From contig NC_051105.1 in the NCBI RefSeq assembly GCF_901709675.1, positions 4,579,104 to 4,643,103 on the forward strand: a stretch of 64,000 bases of DNA, read 5' to 3'. The notes beneath the pieces are model-generated. The model searched no databases. It was not told the DNA's origin and saw nothing but the letters and a program-made list of their open reading frames with translations. The first letter of the stretch is position 1. The number at the start of each line of letters is the position of its first letter. Both the position numbers and the translations under genes were made by a program. The stretch comes from Syngnathus acus. Lineage: Eukaryota; Chordata; Actinopteri; Syngnathiformes; Syngnathidae. This document shows positions 49,880 to 62,000 of the stretch, piece by piece.

Positions 49880-50047
49880 GTTATGCAATGGTCTCAGCAG
49901 CTCATCCAGATCTCCAGGTGCTTGTGTCCGTCTCTCGCGTGTTCGGCCTCTCTTCCCTCTCCTCCACGGCTGAGGCGGCTCTGATTTCCCTCCTGGTCAG
50001 CGCTGCATAAAGAGGCCAAGATTGCCAAGATCTGCCCCGTGGCGAGC
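49880..50047 (+). other. usp9x: usp9x 5' UTR part of the first coding exon
   Basis: The stretch from the acceptor at 49879 to the ATG at 50048 has in-frame stop codons and no similarity to USP9X, so it is leader sequence. The exon continues as coding to 50143. Confidence 0.75.
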
Positions 50048-53000
50048 ATGACGGCCACCACGCGTGGCTCTCCGGTGGGGGGCAATGACAGCCAGGGCCA
50101 GGCGCCTGATGCTCAGAGCCAACCTCCGTTGCCACAGAATCAGGTAAGCAACAGATGAGATATGTAAATGTATTCGCTCCAGGTTCCAACTTTGGTCATT
50201 ATAAATACAGACCGCAATCAAATTGTTTTTATATCACTACACTGTGTCCGTGTCTGTTTTTCTTCTTTTTTATTTTTTATTATTATTTATTATTATATTA
50301 TGTGTCTGCTTGTGCGACGCGATTATGTAGGTTCGACCATTGTTTTGTCTGCAAGGTCAAACGCTGTCTCTTAGACAACTTAGTCAAATTGGACAATCTT
50401 GGGTTGCGTTTGTATTCTCTGACTCAGACGTCCTCTTTGAACATGATACCGTTTCATCTCACTCCCAAAAGGTAATGTGCGCTTTCAACGCGATGCCTTT
50501 GCCGTTCATGCACGCTGATTCGCCGAATGAGGATTTCATCACTTCCTCCTACTTTGCGGCCATCAATGGACTTATTTGCCTCTCCTTTTTGAGGCAGTAT
50601 TAATCCTCGATAATGTGAAAGCAATGTTGATGAATATCGCCCACCCCTAATGTCAATGAGGACTAGGATATGATATTTAGTTGGATAGTTTATTGGTCCT
50701 TGGGTCATGTTGCCATTTTTCCCCATAATAATTCAGCAATGATACTATTGATAGTTTACGTTCTATACGATTCAGGACAATTTCAAATGCCCTTCCACAA
50801 TTCCAGACATTGCAGTGCAGGTTTTAACAAATACATCTTGCACCCTGCCAGATACACATGCACAGATGCCCAAGGGGATGAAAAGAGAGTGGTGCAGCGG
50901 GGAAGCGGAAAGAGGGGCAAAGTGAAGATGGGGCATCAATGAACAGAGCCTCCTGAGTGATGGATCTGAGGGTGTGTGTGTGTCTGTGTGTGTCTGTGTG
51001 TGTGTCTGTAGCAAGTGTGTGTTGATGAGCTGTGGTGATACGTGAGAGGCAAACTGTATATGTAGGTCAGCCAAGCAGGAGGAGCCTTTGCCGCACACAT
51101 TGCATTTCACATTTCTCACTTTTGCATTTGTCCATCCGTCATGTTGACTCTCAATGGCGTGTTTGAGACCTGGTCTCACACCTGCCTACCGCAACATTGA
51201 TCCTATAAAATCATGGGGAATGCAGACTTCGTATAGTCTACAGTACACAGCCTATATTCAAATGAGAGCCAGGTCTCATGAACTTGCTGAATAGAGATTA
51301 AAGCCAAGTATTTTTATTTTTCATTGTCGAGCTCAGACCCGCAGCCAAAATCAGCATTTGCCAAGCATGTTTACATCAGCGAATGACATTCGCATCTTGC
51401 CTCCCCTCCAAAAAAACGTGTTATGGTCACACCGATGAAAAATCAATTTGATTAAGAACGGTAAATGGCCTTCACTTTACAAAGCCTCAAATTCATGTAT
51501 GACTGCATTTGTTTAAATGTATTTTGATGATATTTCAGACTTCGTCTCCTAACTCATCTAATGAGAATTCTCCAGTGAGCCCACCCAGCGAGCATGGACA
51601 AGGGGATGGACCTCCCCAGCTGGAGGAGGAGGAGCCCGCCTTCCCCCACACTGACCTAGCCAAGCTAGATGACATGATCAACAGGTACACAAGAAGCCTG
51701 CACTCGCTATCACGTCACACCTTCTATATGGTCCTAATATCTTAAGTCAATTTTGCAATTTTGTGTCAAGTCAACTGATCATGCACTCTTAAGTATTAAT
51801 ATAAACCTTATGAACATACACATAATATGTATACAAAGTGCATCTTAATGGCATGTGAGTGTATTGATGATAGAATACGAAACAGAAAAATGCTCTGCCA
51901 TACAGAAATTGAGTTGGTAAATAAATGTTGGTAGCACTAATGATAATGTAACACTAAGAATTCAGTATCCCTATTAATGTAGACCCTATAAACATACACC
52001 CCATTCCAAATCATGCAAGTTAATAGTCTATGCAAATGGAGTCTTTCAAGTACAATCATTTGTTTTTAATGTAGTCTTTGTTTAAATGCAGTTTGAAATG
52101 ATGTACATCTGGGTTTCAAGGCATTTTATGGTTGTAAAGAAGTGAATGGCTAGTTTAAAACCATTCAGATTATTGTCTAACAGCTGGTGACTTAAATCAT
52201 ACCGAGTGCCAGTTGCATAGACTATTTATAGAAATGAGAGAAACCACCCCAATTACTTGCGTAGTAATTCGGAACGCGGTGTAAAGTTTAGATAAATCTC
52301 AGTGTGCAAATGAAAAAAGTCAAACATTCCATTAGCGCCATTTGGTTCCTGATAGTACAACGGCCACAAGAGGGCAACTTGGTACAGATGACTGGCATAG
52401 GCAGCCATCGCGGCTACCGATACATTGGGCCGGATACTGATACTTCCCCATCCCAACTTCTCATGACTGTGAACTAGAATTGTATGACCTCGCACAACAC
52501 AGGAATGGTTTGATCAATTATTGCACCGTTAAGTCAGCACCTGCTGGAATTTCTTGACAATTGTTGCTCTCCTTCTTCCCAGGCCTCGTTGGGTGGTTCC
52601 AGTTTTGCCAAAAGGAGAGTTAGAAGTCCTTTTGGAGGCTGCAATAGACCTCAGTAAAAAAGGTAGGCGAGACTTTGACAGGGCCACCTCCAAAACCTTG
52701 AATATTATATATTTTTTTCCTGTAATAAAGCTATTCAGTAGTTTCTGCTGTGCTTTACATCATTGTCTTGCTGCAGAACACAAGTGCACTTGAGCTTAAA
52801 TTAACAAACTGCCGGCCAACATTCTCCCTCAGGATTTGAAAGAGCAGAATTCATGGTTAACATTTTATGTGTGATATTTCAGAAATTGTGTTTTCTTTCT
52901 GCAGGACTGGATGTGAAGTGTGAGGCGTGTCAGAGGTTTTTCCGAGATGGTCTGACTATCTCGTTTACAAAGATTCTAACAGACGAGGCAGTCAGTGGCT

Positions 53001-56000
53001 GGAAGTTTGAGATTCATGTGAGTACTTTAGCAATGCTAAAGCCCGTATTTCACTGAGCCGCGAGTGTCTGCACACGTAGAAAGTAATAGTATTTCATTAG
53101 GGCTCCTAAAAGGTCGCTAACAGTTGAAAATAGTTAACTATTAGAACTGTTGGCGAATGTTTGGCAAACGTCTTTGCGACCGTTTGCTGATGACACGGTT
53201 GTAACTGCTGTACACTACCATGTGGAGGGCATTGAAAATTGACAATCTATCCAAAACCAATAATATTGTTAACGCGTCAGGTTAGAATTGTTTTCATTTT
53301 TATTTATTTTTTTAAAATTGTTTTTCTGTCTTTTTTTATGTTATCACAATCCATGTTTCCAGCGGTGTATCATCACTAACACACACCGCTTGGTGGAGCT
53401 GTGTGTGGCAAAGCTCTCTCAGGACTGGTTCCCACTACTAGAGCTGCTGGCTATGGCCACCAACCCTCATTGCAAATTCCACATCTATAATGGCACGCGG
53501 CCCTCTGAGACCGTCCCTGCCGTAGCGCAGTTGGCCGATGATGACCTTTTCGCCAGACCACCCGACCCACGTTCGCCTAAGGTATATCCACGCTAATCCT
53601 GAGTATCACCTTAGTTGTGGAATCAAAGTGTCTTATTTTGGTGTCTTGACTCTCTTTTGTCAATTGCAGGGCTGGTTGGTGGACTTAATAAATAAATTTG
53701 GCACATTAAACGGGTTTCAAATGTTGCACGATCGCTTCATGAGCGGCGAAGCACTGAACGTCCAGATCATCGCTGCACTTATCAAGTAAACTTGTTGACG
53801 AGCCCGTGTTTCTCTCCATGTTCTGTCTTGACTATTCATGTTTCTTCCTCGTTTTCATTGCAGGCCTTTTGGCCAGTGTTATGAGTTCCTCACCTTGCAC
53901 ACAGTGAAGAAATACTTCCTCCCTGTCATTGAAATGGTCCCCCAGTTCCTGGAGAACCTCACTGACGAGGAGCTTAAGAAAGAGGCCAAGAATGAAGCCA
54001 AAAACGACGCACTGTCCATGATAATCAAGTCTCTAAAGAGTCTTGCATCGCGCGTACCAGGGCAAGAGGAGACTGTGAAGAATTTAGAGATTTTTAGGTT
54101 AAAAATGATTCTTAGGTAAGGACAATGCATCAGAATGGAAAAGCAACACAATGTTGAAATGATCTGGTATAAACATTTGATTTTCTTTCCCCAGGTTATT
54201 GCAAATTTCTTCTTTTAATGGCAAAATGAATGCACTAAATGAAGTCAACAAAGTGATCTCCAGTGTGTCCTACTACACTCATCGGCACAACCCTGAGGAG
54301 GATGAATGGCTCACTGCAGAGCGCATGGCGGTGAGCCCACTCGCCCGATACGTACTCCCATTTTCGTGTCTGTACTTAAGTTATTTATTGTTGTGCTTTA
54401 GGAGTGGATCCAGCAGAACCACATCCTTTCCATCGTCTTGAGGGACAGTTTGCACCAGCCTCAGTACGTCGAGAAACTGGAAAAGATCCTTCGCTTTGTT
54501 ATCAAAGAGAAAGCTCTTACCATGCAGGATCTCGACAACATCTGGGCAGCACAGGTGGGCATTCCATTATTGTCCTGATGAGGTCTTTTATGGGAAAACT
54601 ACTGCTTTAATATACTGGAACCTCCAAGGTTCTGTTGTTCACAAAGTGGCTCCATCTTTGGTTGTGAACAATTGAGCCTTTTGGGAATATTCCTTTTTAT
54701 ACCCAGTCATGACAATCGCATTTTTCCAATTAATCTTGTTCACCTTTATGATATTCCAAACAGAAGTTTTTCTTTTCTTTTTTTTTTTTTTTTTTTAAAG
54801 ATTCATCAACTTTCCCCGTCTTTTGCGTTCAAGATTTTGTTGTTAGTTGTTGTAGGTATCAAATTCAAAATGAGAGAATATTAAAAAAATGAAATCAAAT
54901 CAAGATTAAAGTCAAGTCCAAAAATGCATCGTAAAGAAAAAAACAAGTCACTCAGAAGTGTAACGGAAATTTGTTATAAAAACCTAGACAAAGAACAGCA
55001 GAGACTTACCCACAAAATCGCTGCTTTCTAATCAAAACTCACTACATCATTGATAAATCTTTGTATATTTAAGGGTAATTCGTCCCCCCCTCTCCTTCTG
55101 TGTGCAGGCTGGGAAACATGAGGCTATTGTGAAAAATGTCCATGACCTCCTGGCCAAGCTAGCATGGGATTTTTCCCCTGAGCAGCTTGATCATCTATTT
55201 GACTGTTTCAAGGTGAGTCAAAGTCTTCATTATTTGATGTAATTATTTAGCATTTTTAAATGTGTGAGCATATATATATTATTTCTTTTCATCCAAGAAT
55301 GTTTGGGGTTTTGTAAATGTCCTGATGTAATTATTTACCTTTTTAAATGTGTGAGTGTTTGGGATTTTGTTTTGTAAATGTCCTGGTGGTAAAATTCACT
55401 GGATACCATCAACAGACCTCACTAACCGTTTGATGTGCAGGCAAGCTGGACGAACGCCAGCAAGAAACAGCGTGAGAAACTGCTGGAGCTTATCCGCCGC
55501 CTGGCCGAGGATGACAAGGACGGCGTGATGGCCCACAAGGTCCTCAATCTGCTGTGGAACCTGGCCCACAGCGATGATGTGCCTGTAGATATAATGGACC
55601 AAGCTCTGAGCGCTCACATCAAAATATTAGATTACAGCTGCTCACAGGCAAGTTTTTACGTTCTTTATCGGTGTGAAATGTTGTATAAAGAGATACAATT
55701 TTACAGTATTATTATCAGCAGGAATGATTCCGTTTTTTTATGTTTTTATTAACAAGAGTCAAATTTGTACCTGTGAACCAAAAACTAAATGGAAAAATTG
55801 GTTAAATACTGAAGTACGATATGTCATTTTTGCCGACTCAAATTTATGGTACAATACTATTATAATGCATGGCGTCTCATGACATTTACAGTGATAAGAT
55901 TTAGAGACATACCCACTGACTGTGCCCTTTTTGTATTCACAGGACCGAGACACCCAGAAGATCCAGTGGATCGATCGCTTCATTGAGGAGTTGCGAACCA

Positions 56001-59000
56001 ATGACAAATGGGTGATTCCCGCCTTGAAACAAATCAGAGAAATCTGTAGCCTTTTTGGAGAAGCGCCACAGAATTTAAGGTGAGCTCATGGTTGACATCC
56101 ACTGCAGTTCACACACAACCACAAACAAGCAAACTCCGCTTCCAATCGGTCAGACTTTGGAGCTGTAATGCTTGTGGTCTTTTTCCTTCAAAAAAATATG
56201 TAGTCTGCATGCCTGTTGTTTTTTCAGAAAGAAAATGCGAATTAACATGCAAATGAATTTAGTGGGGTAAGTTGAATTGCAACACTAGGGTTCTACCTGC
56301 TTCTCCACTGGCCAACATTGCAGCTTTTCTCTTTGACATGTTAATGACATACATTTCTCTTGGGCTCCATCTCAAGTGATCATATTAACAATTCGATTTT
56401 TGAACCCCCAATTGCATGTTGAATGCTACAGGTACAGCGTAACCTCAAGTTACAGATGAGCCTTTTTATGAACTTTTCAACTTATGCACAAAACTTTTGC
56501 TGCGTACGTACGTTTTGTTATGCAAAATGTCTCAGCATGGATGAGCGGACGGCTCAGTGCCGCTTTAACCAGCATTGCCTCTGTGCATAACTCACTGCGA
56601 AAGTTTTTTTTTTTTTTATCATTATTCTTAATCAGACCTCAGGATGACTTAAAGGTTACTGTTGGCTGTAAATCCCCAAACACCACATAAAACTTGATGT
56701 CTCAGTAGAAGCAAATAGAAAGCCGTTGTGTGTGTGTGTGTGAAGCCAGAATTTAAGCTTGCACACACACGTGCTGCTTTCAATCAAGTTTAACAGCAAC
56801 CGCCTAGATTTTGGATTAACATGGCAAAAAAGATTTGACAGTACATATGATATGTTGGCTAGAGTAATAGTTATTGTGTTGTATTCAAGCATCTCTGAAA
56901 ATTTGGGTGGGTGGGGTGATAGTTTTAACATTAAAACTGTTTCTGTTCACTGTAGCAAGCTTGTATGCATAGCTGGACTGGAAGTTCTGCCTACGCACAC
57001 ACAATCACAATTCAAACAGTGGCCATCTAGAGTTCTGATTCATGTGGCTAAGTAGACATACTTCCCTGGATCATTTACACAATGTAGACTAAAGGGATAA
57101 AAAGTCTAAATCTGAAAAAGATATATATTTTTTTCATTTCATGCAGGAACTGTTGTCCTTCTCCCCTCATCACTTCGACTTAAAGCGCAATAAGCATTAA
57201 CACTTTACTGTGTCTTCTTCATGAAGTATATTTTCATTTTTATATTGTACTTTATATTTCAACCACATACTGATTCAAATTACAAAATATATTTCTCAGA
57301 ACATTAAGTATAACATATTTTGGGTCTGGAACCGCTTTATTGCCTTTTCATTCATTTCAATGGGAAAAAAGTTACCACGATTTACGAGAGTTACCAATGA
57401 GGTCACGGTATGAATTAAGGTCGTAACTTGAGGCATCACTGTACTTGTGCTCCAATCGTCAAAGGTTTGTCCCCCCCCAAAAAAAATTAATAACATGAAA
57501 GGTGAACATGTGACTTCAGTAATGTAATTTGTGACCCACCTTCACCGTTTGTACAGTATTGATCACATGCATCATACCAAACACCTGAAATCTAAAAATC
57601 AGACCGAATGACGCAAGATGATTTGAGATGGAGCTCCACAATCCTTGCGGCCAGCATTCATTTCTTCTTGCCTTGCACCCATTTCATTGATTTGATGTCA
57701 CGGACGTATAAAGATTACAGCAGAACACAGGTTGCAGTTTAATATGAAAAATGTTGAAACACTTTGTTTGTGACCTTGTTTAGGATCTCAACATGAGCTG
57801 TCTCTTTTATTGAGTTCATTTTTTTCTTTGAGACAAGTGTAGACTGGCAGAACAAATGGCCTTTTTTGGTCACCTAGTGATTAAAAAAAGAAAAACGCTT
57901 TCCTTCCCTAAGCAAGCGATATCACTTACAGTGGGGCCTTGCATTAAACGGAAGCTAGACACAAAAAGAGAAGAACATCAGATATTTCTCAATCTTCACA
58001 ATATTGCTCCCTTTCGCTATCAAGACCTCCAAGTTGGATCTTCGGAGGGACAAGACAGTGTAGGGAACCTGTTTGCCACACTCCAGAGTTCAGTTAATCT
58101 GAGGGAGAACACCTTTTCCTCCATAGAGTGCTGCTGTTTTAATTAGCAACAGAATTCAAGTTGGTTTAAGGAGTTTGCATCTGAAACGTAGCATTTATGA
58201 ACAGAGATTGCACTTCGTCACCCTTTTTTCTAATGGGAAAATTGTCACTTTCAGGAGGTGTTTTTGTTTTAAGTGGTTGAAGCACACGGCCCCAGGTTGG
58301 ACTGCATTGTTTATTGGGGGTTCACACTGGTATTTGGGGCAATTGAGTATTTCCTGAATTTCGTAGTTCAGCTTGAGCCTAGCCAGTTCCGGTTAAGCGA
58401 TAATGAGCTAATAATGATGACAGATTGCTGTATTGTTCTCACATGGTTCTTGTTATTTCAAGGTTGCAAGTCAGGAAATAAGTATTGTTGTGACCTCTTT
58501 GACAGATCCAAAATCTTCCTGTTTTGAACATCTTATCTTTTGCGCTGCAGATTAATACCAATACAAAATTAGCTGATTGCCAGCTTTTTCCTTGCCCCTG
58601 TATTGCCAGTCCTTTTTTTTTCTTCTTCACTGCTCAATATTTTTGTCCTGCTTGTGCCGTCTTCTATAGCCATTACTTTTTTTTCTCTTGACATTGTAGT
58701 CAAACCCAGAGGAATCCACATGTGTTTTACCGGCATGACCTTATCAACCAGCTGCAAAACAACCACGCTCTAGTTACGCTCGTGGCTGAGAACCTGTCGG
58801 CCTACATGGAGACAATGCGACAATTCTCCAAAGGTAGACCTTGGAAAGATACGATCGAAAAGTTTAATAATCAGATGCACCGATCATTTGTATATTTTTA
58901 AATGATTGCAGAAGAACAGGCAGAGTTTGACCCTCAGATAGTCCGACCAGGAAGCCGCTACAGCCATGTCCAGGAAGTGCAAGAACGACTTAACTTCCTG

Positions 59001-62000
59001 AGGTACTGAATGATACTGAAATACAAAGGTAGTCAAAGGATTGCAAAGTTTGATGTTACTTCCAATCGCCACTAACTATCTTTTTTTTGGTGCCAGGTTC
59101 CTTCTTAAAGATGGCCAGCTGTGGCTCTGTGCCCCTCAGGCCAAGCAGATTTGGAAGTGTCTGGCTGAGACTGCAGTCTTCCTCTGTGACCGCGAGGCCT
59201 GCTTCAAATGGTACCGTTGACTTTGATCCTGCAATTTTGTGTATTCCACACACAAATGTGTTCAGCACCATTCCAAATGCCACATTGCAGGTACTCCAAA
59301 CTTATGGGCGATGAACCCGACCTGGACCCAGACATCAACAAGGACTTCTTTGAGAATAATGTCCTGCAACTTGACCCGTCCCTGTTGACGGAGAATGGCA
59401 TGAAGTGCTTCGAGAGGTTCTTTAAGGCCGTCAACTGCAGGGAGGGCAAACTGGTAGCCAAACGTAGGGCCTACATGATGGACGACCTGGAACTCATTGG
59501 CCTAGACTACCTTTGGAGGGTGAGAAGTGCACATTCTTTTTCTTCCGAATCTTTACTTGTGATAGTTTCAATGCATGCCTGTCCTTATTAGTCCACTACT
59601 ACCTCATATCTCTGAATCAGCTTGGGGCTAATTGCATTTGATTTTGCTATGGTGCACAGCGGCGCACGCGTTTTTTACCCCACCTCTGCAATAATACTTG
59701 CGGAATATACTGTTGTCATACATTATGACAGTAGCGCTTGAATCGTGTTTGGGGACAGTATTGATCCCTTCTTTGAAGAAATGCAATATATTTACGATTT
59801 TATTTTTTTGTTTTAGGTGGTAATTCAAGGAAGCGATGACATTGCGAGCAGAGCCATCGACTTGTTGAAGGAGATCTACACCAATCTTGGACCAAAATTA
59901 CAAGTCAATCAGGTACACAATAGAACTCTGTCCAAACTTGTGATTTTCAGGTTACAGGTCATCTTGTCTTCTCTAATGACAAGGTACTTGACATGATGTC
60001 ATCGCAGGTGGAAATTCATGAGGATTTTATCCAGTCGTGTTTTGACCGTCTGAAGGCCTCTTACGACACCCTGTGTGTGTTGGATGGAGATAAAGATAGC
60101 ATAAACTGTGCCCGCCAGGAGGCAATCCGCATGGTGCGTGTTCTTACTGTGCTCAAGGAGTACATCAATGAATGTGACAGTGATTACCATGAAGAGAGGA
60201 CCATCCTGCCCATGTCCAGGTAGAATCACAAACCTCAGCTCTTGAACCATTTGGAGAGTCCATTCTTCAATGTTTTCATTTCTCTTTCAGAGCGTTCCGG
60301 GGAAAACATATCACGTTGATCGTGCGCTTCCCTAACCAGGGGCGCCAAGTGGATGACCTGGATATCTGGTCACACACCAATGACACAATTGGCTCTGTGC
60401 GCCGCGGCATCTTAAATCGCATCAAAGCGAACGCCGCACATACCAAGATAGAGCTCTTCATTGGAGGGGAGGTGGTTGACCCTGCTGATGACAGGAAGCT
60501 TATTGGACAACTGAACTTGAAAGACAAAACGGTAACTTTCAACATTGTAATTTCGTTTTGTCTTTGGATGCCTTTCTTGGATGGACTGTGATGTAATCGA
60601 CATTGCTTAGGACAGAGTTTCAAAGATTCAATTCACGGGAATTATTTCAATCCTGATAGTTATCTTGCAAAGCAAAGACTAGTGGCAAACGGCAAGCTCG
60701 TTGGCCATTCTCCTATGGCACTCAGTCGGAAAGCGCGGCCACTCCGCTGTTGCCAGCGAGCTGCGAGTGTGCGAAAGTCCCCCAACAGACTGGACTGGAT
60801 TTTGCACGTACAAGGCATTCTGGCAAAAAAATAAAATGTACTTTTTTCTGGCTTTAGTTATCTCCAAGAGAAATGAAGCAAAATGGAAAAACTTGAGGCA
60901 GACAGACAGGACCCACACATTTTAGTATGGTCGTGTTGGTCTACGCCAACGCTATTTGTTAAATACGCTGTTATCACAAAGATCTTAAATGCAGAGCAAT
61001 TTTACGTAGGTGCTGCTTTTTTAGTTAACAACGGTCATCCAATGGATTCAACAGTTCACTTTTAACATCAGTGTTTGCAAACTTGCATCTAGGAACGAAA
61101 GAAATCAGCGAATACCTGTTCACTGCTCTGAATGCAAAAAGGGAGTTGTCTATGAGAAGGGCAGCTGCAATATGAGGAGATTCAGTATTTTCTAATAAAA
61201 CAGTGTTGTTAGTGATTTTGTCCTCTTTCTTTAGCTGATCACAGCCAAGCTAACTCAGGTGAGCACCAACATGCCCTCCAGCCCGGAGAGCTCGTCCGAC
61301 TCTTCCACCGGCTCACCAGGGAACCACGGCAACCACTATGGCGATGGGCCCAATCCTGAAGTGGAGAGCTGTCTTCCCGGCGTGGTGAGTTTCAACATGG
61401 TCACTTTTTAGAGTTGCATCACAAATTGAAGTTTGAATGTCATTGCATTTTAAGAGCATCTCTCTAAGTGACTTTTCTGTTTTGCAGATCATGTCGCTGC
61501 ACACGCGGTACATCTCCTTCCTGTGGCAGGTGGCTGACCTGGGCTGCCAACTCAACATGCCCCTACTTAGAGATGGAGCCAGAGTTCTCATGAAACTCAT
61601 GCCTCCAGGTGCTTGTTCTCCTGTGCTTTCATTGTGGGGCTGCCTTTTCAGTTGAGGGAAGCTTAACTGCTGCACTGCTTGTGTGTGTGTTTTTTTGTTT
61701 TTTTAACTACAGATAACAAAACTGTGGAGAACCTGCGTGCTGTGTGTTTAGACCATGCCAAGCTCGGAGAAAACAGCCTCAGCCCTTCACTGGACTCCCG
61801 TTTCTTTGGCCCCTCACCCTCACAAGTGCTCTACCTCATTGAGGTACAACCAGGGCTAGAATAGAATAGAATAGATCTTTATTGTCATTGTCACACATGT
61901 ACAATGAAATTTAAAAAGTGCCAACCGATCAGTGCATGAAATAAAAAAAAAAATAGAATAAATAGAATAAAAAAATACAAGCTAAAAACCCACAGAAGAA

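Noticed and set aside
50772-51179. 135-aa minus-strand frame with a (TG)n tract at about 50971-51010
   Set aside because: It is intronic to usp9x, contains a microsatellite-coded His/Thr run and has no recognisable similarity.
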